DNA of 64,000 nucleotides from Leptobacterium_A meishanense (GTDB lineage: Bacteria > Bacteroidota > Bacteroidia > Flavobacteriales > Flavobacteriaceae), in contig NZ_JBBEXE010000007.1 of the NCBI RefSeq assembly GCF_037645805.1, positions 61,066-125,065 of the forward strand, given 5' to 3'. This document shows, piece by piece, positions 34,983-44,888 of the stretch; within the stretch, counting starts at the first letter, position 1, and every line of letters begins with the position of its first letter. The notes under the pieces were generated by a model. The model ran no database searches. It was not told where the DNA came from and saw only the letters and a list, made by a program, of their open reading frames with translations. The position numbers and the translations under genes are program-made.

Positions 34983-36122
34983 ATGATAACAGATAACACC
35001 TCTTTAAAATTAGAAAAAATAGTTCCTCAGGCAGATGATTTCTTGCCTATTTTAGGAACAGACTATGTAGAATTATATGTGGGGAATGCCAAGCAGGCAG
35101 CGCATTACTACCAGTCTGCATGGGGATTTCAACCGGTGGCATATGCAGGATTGGAAACAGGGATAAAAGATAAAGTTTCCTATGTATTGCAACAGGGTAA
35201 AATAAAATTGGTTTTAACCTCTCCTTTACAATCAGGGGGCGAGGTTAATCGCCATATAGAGCAACATGGCGATGGGGTAAAAGTAATAGCCCTATGGGTA
35301 GATGACGCATCAAAAAGCTATAAGGAAACTACTAAGCGGGGGGCAAAAAGCTATTTTGAACCTAAAACACTAAAAGACGAACATGGAGAAGTAGTTCTTT
35401 CAGGAATCCACACTTACGGAGAAACAGTGCATGTATTTGTAGAACGAAAAAACTACAAAGGAATTTTTATGCCGGGATATAAAACATGGGATACTGATTA
35501 TAGGCCTTCAGAGGTAGGATTGAAATATATAGATCATATGGTAGGAAATGTAGGGTGGAATGAAATGAATGAATGGTGCGAGTTTTATGCAAAAGTAATG
35601 GGATTTGCCCAGATTATATCATTTGATGACAAGGATATTTCCACTGAATACACAGCTTTGATGAGTAAAGTGATGAGTAATGGAAACGGGCGTATAAAAT
35701 TTCCGATTAATGAGCCTGCAGAAGGAAGGAAAAAGTCGCAAATAGAAGAATATATAGACTTCTATAATGGAGCTGGGGTACAACATATTGCTGTTGCAAC
35801 AGATAACATTATAGAAACCGTTACACAGCTAAAAGCAAGAGGTGTAGAGTTTTTATATGTGCCTGAAACCTATTATGATACGGTTCTGGACCGCGTAGGG
35901 GAAATAGATGAGGATCTAGAACCATTAAAAGAATTGGGAATTCTGATAGACAGAGATGATGAAGGCTATCTGCTTCAGCTTTTTACCAAACCGGTGCTTG
36001 ATAGGCCTACAATGTTTTTTGAGATCATACAGCGCAAGGGAGCGCAATCTTTCGGAAAAGGAAACTTTAAAGCACTTTTTGAATCCATTGAAAGGGAACA
36101 AGAAATGAGAGGGACCCTATAA
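34983..36122 (+). CDS. hppD: 4-hydroxyphenylpyruvate dioxygenase
   Basis: HppD turns 4-hydroxyphenylpyruvate into homogentisate, the substrate of the preceding hmgA product. The 379-residue protein has two vicinal-oxygen-chelate domains. The three iron ligands are visible in the C-terminal one: His in YIDHMVGNV, His in GVQHIAVATD, and Glu in TMFFEIIQRKG. The C-terminal helix (FGKGNFKALFESIEREQ) that closes the active site is intact. Confidence 0.94.
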   Translation: MITDNTSLKLEKIVPQADDFLPILGTDYVELYVGNAKQAAHYYQSAWGFQPVAYAGLETGIKDKVSYVLQQGKIKLVLTSPLQSGGEVNRHIEQHGDGVKVIALWVDDASKSYKETTKRGAKSYFEPKTLKDEHGEVVLSGIHTYGETVHVFVERKNYKGIFMPGYKTWDTDYRPSEVGLKYIDHMVGNVGWNEMNEWCEFYAKVMGFAQIISFDDKDISTEYTALMSKVMSNGNGRIKFPINEPAEGRKKSQIEEYIDFYNGAGVQHIAVATDNIIETVTQLKARGVEFLYVPETYYDTVLDRVGEIDEDLEPLKELGILIDRDDEGYLLQLFTKPVLDRPTMFFEIIQRKGAQSFGKGNFKALFESIEREQEMRGTL

Positions 36123-36243
36123 AATTTTAATTGAAAAACATCGTTATGGACATAAAATAATAACCATCTAATGAATGGTTTAATAGAAAGTTACGACCAT
36201 TACATGTAGTAGGTTTTATTATTTTTACATTATAATAAGTACG

Positions 36244-37026
36244 ATGAAAAGAATAATCCCAATATTTTTGCTTTTTCTCTTAACGGGATTTAATATAGAT
36301 AACCCTAATGGATCATCTTTTGAAGCAGGGGAATGGTTTCAATTTCGGGTACATTATGGAATATTTAATGCTAGTTATGCTACATTAGAACTGAAGAATG
36401 ATTATTTGGATGGAAAGCAAACCTATCATGTGATTGGCCAAGGGAGAACAACTGGTTTAGCCCGGTTGTTTTATAAAGTAGATGATAATTATGAAAGTTA
36501 TTTTGACAAGGAAAATGGAAAACCCTACAAGTTCATAAGACAAATAGATGAAGGAGGGTACACTAAAGATTTAGAAATTAATTTTGATCATGACACGAAG
36601 AAAGCAACCATTGTTGATCACAAGAATAATAAACAGATAGTACTAAATACGCATGAAGGAGTACAAGATCTGCTATCTGCATTCTACTATATGCGGAACC
36701 GCTATAATTTAGAAGGTTTAAATGCAGGGGATGAATTTCAAATAGATATGTTATATGATGATGATGGGATATTCAAATTCAAACTCAAATACTTGGGGAC
36801 AGAAACGATTCGGACAAAATTCGGAAAAATAAAATGCTTGAGATTTCGCCCATATGTACAATCCGGAAGAGTTTTTAAAGAACAGGAAAGTTTAACACTT
36901 TGGGTTTCAAAAGATGCAAATAAAATACCGATAAGAATAAAAGCAGACCTTGCTATTGGCTCGCTCAAAGCGGACTTAAATGCGTTCAAAGGGTTAAAGC
37001 ACCAATTCAAAATAGAAATAGAATAA
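36244..37026 (+). CDS. DUF3108 domain protein, secreted
   Basis: This 260-residue protein has an N-terminal signal peptide (MKRIIPIFLLFLLTGFNI) and one DUF3108 domain beginning FEAGEWFQFRVHYGIFN, with the mid-domain motifs GRTTGLARLFYKVDDNYESY and VQDLLSAFYYMRN. The fold is predicted to be all-beta and periplasmic; the function is unknown. It directly abuts kynA (no intergenic base), so it shares a transcript with it. Confidence 0.82.
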   Translation: MKRIIPIFLLFLLTGFNIDNPNGSSFEAGEWFQFRVHYGIFNASYATLELKNDYLDGKQTYHVIGQGRTTGLARLFYKVDDNYESYFDKENGKPYKFIRQIDEGGYTKDLEINFDHDTKKATIVDHKNNKQIVLNTHEGVQDLLSAFYYMRNRYNLEGLNAGDEFQIDMLYDDDGIFKFKLKYLGTETIRTKFGKIKCLRFRPYVQSGRVFKEQESLTLWVSKDANKIPIRIKADLAIGSLKADLNAFKGLKHQFKIEIE

Positions 37027-37998
37027 ATGAGTGTAGATACTGAAATAATTCAGAAAATAAAAAAGCTCGAAGAAAAATATAAAAATTCCGGGCAAGACCT
37101 TGGTTCATACTTAGATGGGCTTCTTCATCAACGTTATCTTACTTATTGGGATTATATTCATTTGGATACCCTTTTAAGCCTTCAAATCCCAAAAACCCAT
37201 TTTCCTGATGAGGAGATATTCATCATGTATCATCAAATTACCGAGCTCTATTTCAAGCTTATTATACATGAACAAAAACAGATTATTGATGACAAACTAC
37301 AAGAAGCACCATTCTTAATTCAGAAAATAAGTAGAATAAACAGTTATTTTAAAGCACTTATTTCTTCATTTGAAATTATGATAAACGGCATGGAACGTGA
37401 GCAGTTCTTACAGTACCGAATGGCCTTGCTTCCTGCCAGTGGTTTTCAATCTGCTCAATATCGGATGATAGAACTTTATGCAACACCTATGGAAAACCTG
37501 GTGCACCATACAGTAAGGGACAACTATTCAAAAAATAACCCTATAGAGGAACTCTATGAAGAAATCTATTGGAAAAAAGGCGCTACAAACCTTAAGACAG
37601 GAGAAAAGACATTGACCCTTAAACAGTTTGAATACCGTTATACCCCAAGGTTTTTACGTATAGCAAACGAAGTGCAAGACAATACTATTTATCATAAGTA
37701 TTTACAACTTCCGGAAAAAGAAAAGCGAAACCTCGAATTGATAGAAGCAATGAAAGCACTGGATGTTAATGCAAATGTGAACTGGCCACTTATGCATATG
37801 GGATCTGCATACAGGTATTTAAGGAAAGAAAAAAGTGAAATTGGAGCCACAGGAGGCACCAACTGGAAGCAATTTTTGCCCCCAAGTTTTCAAAAAATCA
37901 TCTTTTTTCCTGAAATTTGGACAAAGAAAGAAAAAGAAGAATGGGGAAAACAATGGGTAGCGCACATGTATAACCCTGAAAAAAAGCCAAACCAATGA
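37027..37998 (+). CDS. kynA: Tryptophan 2,3-dioxygenase
   Basis: This haem enzyme opens the indole ring of L-tryptophan to N-formylkynurenine. The 323-residue protein has the family N-terminal region YLDGLLHQRYLTYWDYIHLD with the substrate-facing HQITELYFKLIIHE. The C-terminal haem/substrate loop reads GATGGTNWKQFLPPSF. No kynureninase or formamidase gene is near. It overlaps the following M23-family gene by four bases. Confidence 0.92.
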   Translation: MSVDTEIIQKIKKLEEKYKNSGQDLGSYLDGLLHQRYLTYWDYIHLDTLLSLQIPKTHFPDEEIFIMYHQITELYFKLIIHEQKQIIDDKLQEAPFLIQKISRINSYFKALISSFEIMINGMEREQFLQYRMALLPASGFQSAQYRMIELYATPMENLVHHTVRDNYSKNNPIEELYEEIYWKKGATNLKTGEKTLTLKQFEYRYTPRFLRIANEVQDNTIYHKYLQLPEKEKRNLELIEAMKALDVNANVNWPLMHMGSAYRYLRKEKSEIGATGGTNWKQFLPPSFQKIIFFPEIWTKKEKEEWGKQWVAHMYNPEKKPNQ

Positions 37999-39257
37999 AG
38001 AAGAACCTGTTTTTAATTATACTGTCAATCAGTGTCCTTGCATCTTGTAAAAGAGAAAAGCAAAAAAATATTGTCCATGAGGTTGATGCAGGCGAACCAA
38101 AGGAATATATTGAATTTGGATATAATTTCAATGAATACTTAGTTCAAAGAGACACAGTACGATTTGGTGATAGTTTTGGAGAAATCCTTTTGAATCACGG
38201 ATTGGGCTACGGAGAAATTGCAGCAATAACAACTACTGTAAAAGACACTTTTGACGCCAGAAGGATTCGGGCAGGGAAACCTTATACTATTTTAAAAGCA
38301 AAAGACACTACTCAAAAAGCACAGGTTTTTATTTATCAGCACGACAATATCAACTATACAGTAGTTGACTTTAAAGACTCTTTAATACAGGCATATAACA
38401 AAAAAAAGCCTGTTAAGATTATAGAACGAGAAGCATCCGGAATCGTGAAAACCACACTTTCAGAAGCAATTATAGAGCAAGGGATTGACTATAATGTATT
38501 AAACGAGATGTCTAACATTTATGCTTGGACGGTTGACTTTTTTAGACTTCAAGTAGGTGATAAATTCAAAATAATTTATGACGAAAAATACATAGAAGAT
38601 ACGATCTATTCGGGAGCAGGCCGTATAAAAGCTGCTTATTTTGAACACAATGGCAAACCATTCTACGCATTTCGTTATGAATCGGACACTATTAAAAAAA
38701 TACATGACTATTATGATGAAGAAGGCAACACTATGCGACGTGCATTTTTAAGAGCACCGTTGAATTTTAGTCGTATATCGTCACGTTTCTCCCCTCGTCG
38801 TTTCCATCCTGTTCAAAAACGCTGGAAAGCCCATAAAGGGACTGATTACGCAGCTCCTAGGGGAACACCTATAATGGCAACTGCTAATGGGACTGTTACT
38901 AAATCTGGCTACACGAAAGGCAATGGCAACTATGTGAAAATCCGTCACAATAGTACCTATGAAACACAGTACCTGCACATGACGAAACGAGCAGTAAAAG
39001 TAGGTGAATTTGTAGAACAGGGAGACGTTATCGGATATGTAGGAAGTACAGGATTGGCTACAGGGCCGCATGTATGCTATCGTTTTTGGAAAAATGGGTA
39101 TCAGGTAGATCCATACAAACAAGACCTTCCCGCTGCGGAACCTATGGATGAAAGCATTAAAGAAGCTTATTTATCTGATATCCACCCGCTAATAACACAG
39201 TTAGACTGTATTCTCTTCGATGAAGAATACGAAGAATTAGTAACCGAATTAAACTAA
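37995..39257 (+). CDS. M23-family (LytM) lipoprotein with an altered zinc site
   Basis: This 420-residue protein has a lipobox SVLASC (Cys18), an OapA/Csd3-like middle region, and a C-terminal M23 domain. The first zinc motif is present as HKGTD (His280, Asp284). The HxH motif near the C-terminus reads GPHVC, with Cys361 replacing the second His. It may therefore be a non-catalytic activator of peptidoglycan amidases or a divergent endopeptidase. It overlaps kynA by four bases and ends two bases before pgi. Confidence 0.85.
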   Translation: MKKNLFLIILSISVLASCKREKQKNIVHEVDAGEPKEYIEFGYNFNEYLVQRDTVRFGDSFGEILLNHGLGYGEIAAITTTVKDTFDARRIRAGKPYTILKAKDTTQKAQVFIYQHDNINYTVVDFKDSLIQAYNKKKPVKIIEREASGIVKTTLSEAIIEQGIDYNVLNEMSNIYAWTVDFFRLQVGDKFKIIYDEKYIEDTIYSGAGRIKAAYFEHNGKPFYAFRYESDTIKKIHDYYDEEGNTMRRAFLRAPLNFSRISSRFSPRRFHPVQKRWKAHKGTDYAAPRGTPIMATANGTVTKSGYTKGNGNYVKIRHNSTYETQYLHMTKRAVKVGEFVEQGDVIGYVGSTGLATGPHVCYRFWKNGYQVDPYKQDLPAAEPMDESIKEAYLSDIHPLITQLDCILFDEEYEELVTELN

Positions 39258-39259
39258 AC

Positions 39260-40897
39260 ATGCCATTACAAAATAGAAACCCTGTCGATACATCGGCATG
39301 GAAAATCCTTCAGGAGCATTTTCTTTCCATTAAAGATACGCACATGAAGGATTTTTTTAATGAAGAACCTTCCAGAGCAAATAAATTTTCGATAGAATGG
39401 GAAGATTTTTATGTAGATTATTCTAAAAATAGAATTAACACTAATACACTTGAGCACCTTATAGAGTTAGCAGAAGAAATTGGGCTAAGGGATGCAATTG
39501 ACAACTATTTTTCAGGAGACATCATTAATCAAACAGAAAAAAGGGCAGTATTACATATGGCATTGAGAGCTAAAGAAACAGATACAATTTATGTAGAAGG
39601 CAAAAATGTAGTCCCTGAGGTTTTCAAAGTAAAAAAGCACATAAAAAAGTTTACCAACGGAATTATATCAGGAGAGACAAAAGGATATACAGGGAAGCCA
39701 TTTACTGACATAGTAAACATTGGTATTGGAGGTTCTGATTTAGGGCCGGCAATGGTTACAGAAGCCCTTAAGTTTTATAAAAATCACCTCAACATACATT
39801 TTATTAGTAATGTGGATGGCGATCACGTGCATGAAACACTAAAAAACGTAAACCCCGAAACCACTCTTTTTGTAATAGTTTCTAAAACGTTTACTACGCA
39901 AGAAACATTGAGTAATGCCAATACCGTAAAAAAATGGTTTTTGCAAAATGCTTCACAAAAAGATATTGCTAAGCATTTTGTAGCAGTATCTAGCAATTTA
40001 GAGAAGATTACCGAATTTGGGATTGCTGATGAAAATGTATTTCCTATGTGGGATTGGGTAGGAGGCCGTTTTTCTTTATGGAGTGCAGTAGGATTATCGA
40101 TAAGCCTGGCTGTGGGCTATGACAGGTTCGAAGAATTATTAGCAGGGGCCAATGCTATGGATGTGCATTTTAGAACAGCTGATTTCGATAAGAATATTCC
40201 GGTTATATTAGGATTGTTAACCATCTGGTATAACAATTTTTTTGATGCCGAAACCGAGGCTGTAATTCCCTATACACAATACCTGAGCCGGTTTCCTGCA
40301 TACCTGCAGCAAGGAATTATGGAAAGCAATGGTAAAAGTGTAGACAGAAACGGAAAACCTGTTACGTATCAAACAGGAACCATTATCTGGGGAGAGCCCG
40401 GAACCAACGCTCAACATGCGTTTTTTCAATTGATCCACCAAGGGACCAAATTGATTCCGGCAGACTTTATAGGGTTTAAAAAATCATTGTATAAAAATGA
40501 AGGGCATCACAATAAATTAATGGCCAATTTCTTTGCACAAACAGAGGCGCTTTTAAACGGAAAAACAAAAAAAGAGGTATCTAATGAGCTAAAGCAAAAA
40601 AACCTCCCTGAAGATGAAATTGATAAGATATTGCCTTTTAAAGTATTCGAAGGGAATAAACCCACCAATACTGTTTTAATAAATAAATTGACCCCAAAAA
40701 ACCTTGGCGGACTTATAGCACTCTATGAGCACAAAATATTTGTACAAGGTGTTATATGGAACATATACAGTTATGACCAGTGGGGTGTAGAATTGGGAAA
40801 ACAATTGGCTACTAAAATTTTAGATGACATTAAAGGAAAAGGAATAGCGAAACATGACACTTCTACAGTACAGCTCGTGAAAAGATATAAAGAATAA
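39260..40897 (+). CDS. pgi: Glucose-6-phosphate isomerase
   Basis: Pgi interconverts glucose-6-phosphate and fructose-6-phosphate in glycolysis and gluconeogenesis. The 545-residue protein has the signatures IGIGGSDLGPAMV, DWVGGRFSLWSAVGL, GIMESNGKSVDRNG and GTNAQHAFFQLIHQG. The length matches the long bacterial/eukaryotic form. It is the last gene of the kynA-M23-pgi run and is followed by a strong terminator. Confidence 0.96.
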   Translation: MPLQNRNPVDTSAWKILQEHFLSIKDTHMKDFFNEEPSRANKFSIEWEDFYVDYSKNRINTNTLEHLIELAEEIGLRDAIDNYFSGDIINQTEKRAVLHMALRAKETDTIYVEGKNVVPEVFKVKKHIKKFTNGIISGETKGYTGKPFTDIVNIGIGGSDLGPAMVTEALKFYKNHLNIHFISNVDGDHVHETLKNVNPETTLFVIVSKTFTTQETLSNANTVKKWFLQNASQKDIAKHFVAVSSNLEKITEFGIADENVFPMWDWVGGRFSLWSAVGLSISLAVGYDRFEELLAGANAMDVHFRTADFDKNIPVILGLLTIWYNNFFDAETEAVIPYTQYLSRFPAYLQQGIMESNGKSVDRNGKPVTYQTGTIIWGEPGTNAQHAFFQLIHQGTKLIPADFIGFKKSLYKNEGHHNKLMANFFAQTEALLNGKTKKEVSNELKQKNLPEDEIDKILPFKVFEGNKPTNTVLINKLTPKNLGGLIALYEHKIFVQGVIWNIYSYDQWGVELGKQLATKILDDIKGKGIAKHDTSTVQLVKRYKE

Positions 40898-40928
40898 ATT
40901 GATCTACAATAATAACCGTTTAACGAAT

Positions 40929-40976
40929 AAATAGCTGAAAAACAGAAATATAAAACCTTTTTCAGCTATTTTTGTT
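40929..40976 (+). terminator. Intrinsic terminator after pgi
   Basis: AAATAGCTGAAAAA (40929-40942) and TTTTTCAGCTATTT (40958-40971) form a perfect 14-bp stem, continued by TTTGTTT. It closes the unit that ends with pgi. Confidence 0.9.
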
Positions 40977-41025
40977 TATGTTAAAATATTTAACAATCAC
41001 TTAATGTTCATCTATGCAAATACAC

Positions 41026-41033
41026 TATTTTTG
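41026..41033 (+). promoter_or_regulatory. -7 promoter element for the Oar-like TonB receptor
   Basis: TATTTTTG followed by CAGC matches TANNTTTG, 27 bases before the ATG at 41061. No -33 TTG is seen. Confidence 0.5.
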
Positions 41034-41060
41034 CAGCACAAAAACAAATTAAAATAAAAA

Positions 41061-44000
41061 ATGAAAAAAGTTTACAATTGGTTTATTGCCGTAGTTGTTG
41101 CACTTATTACAACGACTGCTTTTTCGCAAGGGGTTACAACTTCTTCGTTAGGAGGTCAAGTAACTGACAACGCAGGGGAACCACTTCCCGGAGCAAATAT
41201 TGTAGCCATTCACGTACCTTCTGGAACCGTGTATGGAGCTGCAACAGATTTTGATGGGTTCTATCGAATTTCGGGTATGAGGCCCGGAGGGCCATACAAA
41301 ATTACTATTTCGTATATTGGATTTAATGATTTTGTGAGAGAGAATCAATTTTTAAATTTAGGGCAATCCTTAAGGATAAGCCATCAGATGGTAGAATCTG
41401 CTACTGCATTGGATGAGGTTGTATTAACAGGAGATGCAACGGGAACATTTAACTCCAACAGAACGGGTGCAGAAACAAATATCAGCAACCGTGATATCCA
41501 AACATTACCATCTGCTTCAAGATCTATAGCAGATTTTGTTAGAATTACCCCTCAAGCTTCTTTAACTGAAGGAGATGATGGATTTTCAATATCTATCGGA
41601 GGGCAAAATAACCGTTATAATGCGATCTATATTGACGGTGCCGTTAATAATGATGTGTTTGGTTTAGCAGGTTCAGGAACTAATGGAGGGCAAACAGGAG
41701 TGAACCCTTTCTCTGTAGATGCTATTGAATCTTTCCAAGTACAATTAGCACCATTTGATGTTCGGATTGCAGGATTTACTGGAGGTGCTATTAGTGCCAT
41801 TACACGTTCAGGAACCAATGAATTTGAAGGATCTGCATACTACTTCTTAAGAAATGAAGACTTGGCGGGAAAGACTCCTCCGGAGCTAGTAGGCCCTGGG
41901 GACTCTAGAGAAAAATTAGCAGATTTCACCGCACAAACCTATGGTGTTCGTATAGGGGGCCCTATTGTAAAAGACAAATTGTTTTTCTTTGTGAACTATG
42001 AAAGACAAGATGACGAAACACCACAACCATTTAATGTTTCTCAATATGTAGGGGACACTAATGCAGCCGGACTGGACGGATTAAGACAATTTTTGATCAA
42101 CACATATGGTTACGATCCAGGAGGATTTGATAATAATACCAGAACCCTAGAAAGTGATAAGTTTACGGCTAAGCTAGACTGGAATATTAATGAAAACCAC
42201 AAGCTTTCATTAAGGCATAGCTATGTAAAAGCAGATAACCTAGAAGCTAGAAATTCAGACTTTAATAGTATAGGGTTTATCAATGGGTCAGAATTATTTG
42301 AAACAGTAACCAACTCTACTGCATTGGAGTGGAACGCTAATTTTGGAAACAAGTTTGCGAATAGCTTGATTATTGGTTATACAAGAGTAAGAGATGATAG
42401 AGACCCTTTGGGAGATCCTTTTCCTACAGTTGATATTATAGATGGAAGTGGTTTTATCTCTTTTGGTGCTGAACCATTTTCTACAGCAAACTTATTGAAC
42501 CAAGATATCTTTACCATCACCAATAATTTTGAGATATTTTCAGGAAAACATACCATCACACTTGGTACACACAATGAATATTCCAAAGTAAAGAACTTGT
42601 TCTTTGCATTTAACTATGGAGACTATACTTATGAAAGTGTAAATGATTTCATTAACGATCAAAACCTTGATTTTTATCAAAGAGGGTATTCGTTAGTTGG
42701 GAGTGGAGCTGTAGGAGATACTTCTGATGGTGCTTCTGAATTCGATATTTGGCAATTAGGCTTCTATGCACAAGATGAAGTACAGATTTCAGATAATTTT
42801 AAATTAACTGCTGGACTTCGTTTTGACCTTCCATTATGGTCAGACGGTCCTGTTAATGATGATTTTAACACAAGAACGGTTCCATTGCTTAGGGCAGCAG
42901 GCAAAGACCTTCAAGGTGCACGGGTTGGAAAAGGCGTTGCTCCTATTCTACACGTATCACCAAGAATAGGATTTAACTGGGATGTAAACGGAAATCGTGA
43001 AACACAAATCCGAGGAGGGTTTGGTATCTTCACCTCAAGGTTACCACTAGTATGGCCTGGAGGGACATACAACAACAATGGTGTAACAGGAGGTTTTGCA
43101 GGATCCTTTAATACTACAGTTCCCGGATTCAACCCAGATGTGAATTCACAACCAGTAAATGTGGCTCCTGGAACAGGAGGCACAGGAGGAAATGTCGATT
43201 TAATAGCTTCTGATTTCAAATTACCACAAGTATTTAGACTAAACTTAGGGGTTGATCAAAAATTACCATTCTGGGGTCTAATCGCTTCAGCAGAAGGGAT
43301 CTTTAATGAGAACATCAATGCGCTATATTATGAAAATTTAAACTTGAAAGGCCCTATTGGGACATTAAATGGAGCGGATAATAGACCTTTTTATGATAGA
43401 CGTGATGAAATCGATGATACTTATGGAGCCATCTATTTATTATCTAATACAGCTGAAGGCTATTCTTGGAATGCATCGTTTACGTTGAGAAAACCATTTG
43501 AAAATGGTTTTGCAGGAAGTTTATCATATACCTATGGAGATTCATATGCTATCTTTGACGGTACTTCTTCACAGAACAGCTCACAATGGAGAAATATCCA
43601 AACCGTAAATGGTAAGAATTCAGATTTACCAACTACGCGTTCGGATTTCTCTCAAGGGCACAGGATATTAGGAAATGCTTCTTATGAACTAAACTGGAAT
43701 GACAACATAAAAACTACATTTAGTTTGTTCTATGAAGGGTCACAATCTCAGCCAATTACATATGTTTATCAAGAAGGAAGAGATTTATTAAATGATGACT
43801 CTCGGGATAATGCGTTGATATATGTACCTGCTAATCAATCAGAAATTACACTATTAGACGGGGCTAATGGTCTAACTGCTGATCAGCAATGGGCTGCGTT
43901 GAATGCTTTTATTAGAGGGAATGAATACTTAAATAGTAGAAGAGGGGATTATGCAGAGCGTAACGGTGAAAGAGGCCCATGGAGCCATATAGTAGATCTT

Positions 44001-44285
44001 AAAGTATTACAAGATTTCTCAGTAAACTTTGGAGAGAAAAAGCACACCTTCCAATTATCTTTAGATGTCTTCAACTTTACCAACTTATTAAACAAAGATT
44101 GGGGTAAAAAGAAATTTGTAGGAGGTTTTGGAGAAGTTGGCTTAATTAGAACAGAAACTGCGGGACCTGACCCTGTATTCAGCTTTGACCCTGATGCAGC
44201 AGCTAGATTAGAACAATTGGATGATGCAGGCATCCAAAGTTCAAGATGGCAAATGCAAGTAGGGTTGCGTTACATCTTTAACTAA
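41061..44285 (+). CDS. Oar-like TonB-dependent receptor
   Basis: This 1,074-residue outer-membrane protein has a signal peptide ending TTAFSQ, then a CarboxypepD_reg domain (SLGGQVTDNAGEPLPGAN). The plug follows (ISIGGQNNRYNAIYIDGAV, GFTGGAISAITRSGTNEFEG), and a long barrel ends in MQVGLRYIFN. This arrangement is that of the Oar family, named from Myxococcus; members transport or export unknown ligands. It is flanked by its own promoter element and terminator, so it is monocistronic. No SusD-like partner is present. Confidence 0.9.
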   Translation: MKKVYNWFIAVVVALITTTAFSQGVTTSSLGGQVTDNAGEPLPGANIVAIHVPSGTVYGAATDFDGFYRISGMRPGGPYKITISYIGFNDFVRENQFLNLGQSLRISHQMVESATALDEVVLTGDATGTFNSNRTGAETNISNRDIQTLPSASRSIADFVRITPQASLTEGDDGFSISIGGQNNRYNAIYIDGAVNNDVFGLAGSGTNGGQTGVNPFSVDAIESFQVQLAPFDVRIAGFTGGAISAITRSGTNEFEGSAYYFLRNEDLAGKTPPELVGPGDSREKLADFTAQTYGVRIGGPIVKDKLFFFVNYERQDDETPQPFNVSQYVGDTNAAGLDGLRQFLINTYGYDPGGFDNNTRTLESDKFTAKLDWNINENHKLSLRHSYVKADNLEARNSDFNSIGFINGSELFETVTNSTALEWNANFGNKFANSLIIGYTRVRDDRDPLGDPFPTVDIIDGSGFISFGAEPFSTANLLNQDIFTITNNFEIFSGKHTITLGTHNEYSKVKNLFFAFNYGDYTYESVNDFINDQNLDFYQRGYSLVGSGAVGDTSDGASEFDIWQLGFYAQDEVQISDNFKLTAGLRFDLPLWSDGPVNDDFNTRTVPLLRAAGKDLQGARVGKGVAPILHVSPRIGFNWDVNGNRETQIRGGFGIFTSRLPLVWPGGTYNNNGVTGGFAGSFNTTVPGFNPDVNSQPVNVAPGTGGTGGNVDLIASDFKLPQVFRLNLGVDQKLPFWGLIASAEGIFNENINALYYENLNLKGPIGTLNGADNRPFYDRRDEIDDTYGAIYLLSNTAEGYSWNASFTLRKPFENGFAGSLSYTYGDSYAIFDGTSSQNSSQWRNIQTVNGKNSDLPTTRSDFSQGHRILGNASYELNWNDNIKTTFSLFYEGSQSQPITYVYQEGRDLLNDDSRDNALIYVPANQSEITLLDGANGLTADQQWAALNAFIRGNEYLNSRRGDYAERNGERGPWSHIVDLKVLQDFSVNFGEKKHTFQLSLDVFNFTNLLNKDWGKKKFVGGFGEVGLIRTETAGPDPVFSFDPDAAARLEQLDDAGIQSSRWQMQVGLRYIFN

Positions 44286-44302
44286 GAACGTTATAAATAG
44301 AT

Positions 44303-44337
44303 AAAAAACTCGCTTCTAAAACTGTAGCGAGTTTTTT
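44303..44337 (+). terminator. Intrinsic terminator after the Oar-like receptor
   Basis: AAAAAACTCGCT (44303-44314) and AGCGAGTTTTTT (44326-44337) form a perfect 12-bp stem with an 11-base loop and a built-in T-run. Confidence 0.9.
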
Positions 44338-44381
44338 AATACCCAAAAATCAGTATTTTTGAGAAACTAAAAAACAATCGT

Positions 44382-44825
44382 ATGTACACTGCTGTTCAAA
44401 CACTTCATTCCTATTGGGCCTATTTAACGTTATTGGTGCTCATAATAGCCTCTGTTAATGCCCTTATAGGGTATTTTGGCAACAAAGAATTTAAACTAAG
44501 CAAAGATCTTCGGATTAGCCTTTTTGGGTTGATATTTTCACACCTTCAATTACTTATAGGATTGATACTATATGTTGTTTCTGCGCGCTTTGCTTTGTGG
44601 AGCGAATTAGGAATGGGAGGCATTATGAAAAATGCAGATGCCCGTTTATTATTAGTAGAACATCCTATTTCCAATATTTTAGCAATTGCTTTGATTACCA
44701 TAGGATGGTCTAAGCATAAAAAAGAAACTACAAGCAAACGTAAATTTGGAAAAATAGCACTGTTCTACGTGCTAGGGTTAATAATTATCCTGAGCAGGAT
44801 ACCATGGAATATGTGGATAAGCTAA
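44382..44825 (+). CDS. Four-helix integral membrane protein, unknown function
   Basis: This 147-residue protein has four hydrophobic helices (around residues 10-30, 46-66, 92-108 and 125-142). Conserved-looking features include HSYWAYLTLLVL, the His-containing FSHLQLLIG, EHPISNILAIALITIGWSKH and a C-terminal RIPWNMW. Flavobacterial relatives are often labelled cytochrome B-like, and His residues inside the helices could bind haem, but that is not established. It stands alone after the receptor terminator. Confidence 0.65.
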   Translation: MYTAVQTLHSYWAYLTLLVLIIASVNALIGYFGNKEFKLSKDLRISLFGLIFSHLQLLIGLILYVVSARFALWSELGMGGIMKNADARLLLVEHPISNILAIALITIGWSKHKKETTSKRKFGKIALFYVLGLIIILSRIPWNMWIS

Positions 44826-44888
44826 TTTTTTTCTGTCATTGTGAGAGATCTTTATAATTTTTTAGACAGTTTCGTCTTTAAGCAATTA

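Noticed and set aside
42377..43219. Minus-strand open frames within the Oar-like receptor
   Set aside because: They are compositional shadows of the receptor gene; the receptor motifs are continuous in the plus frame.
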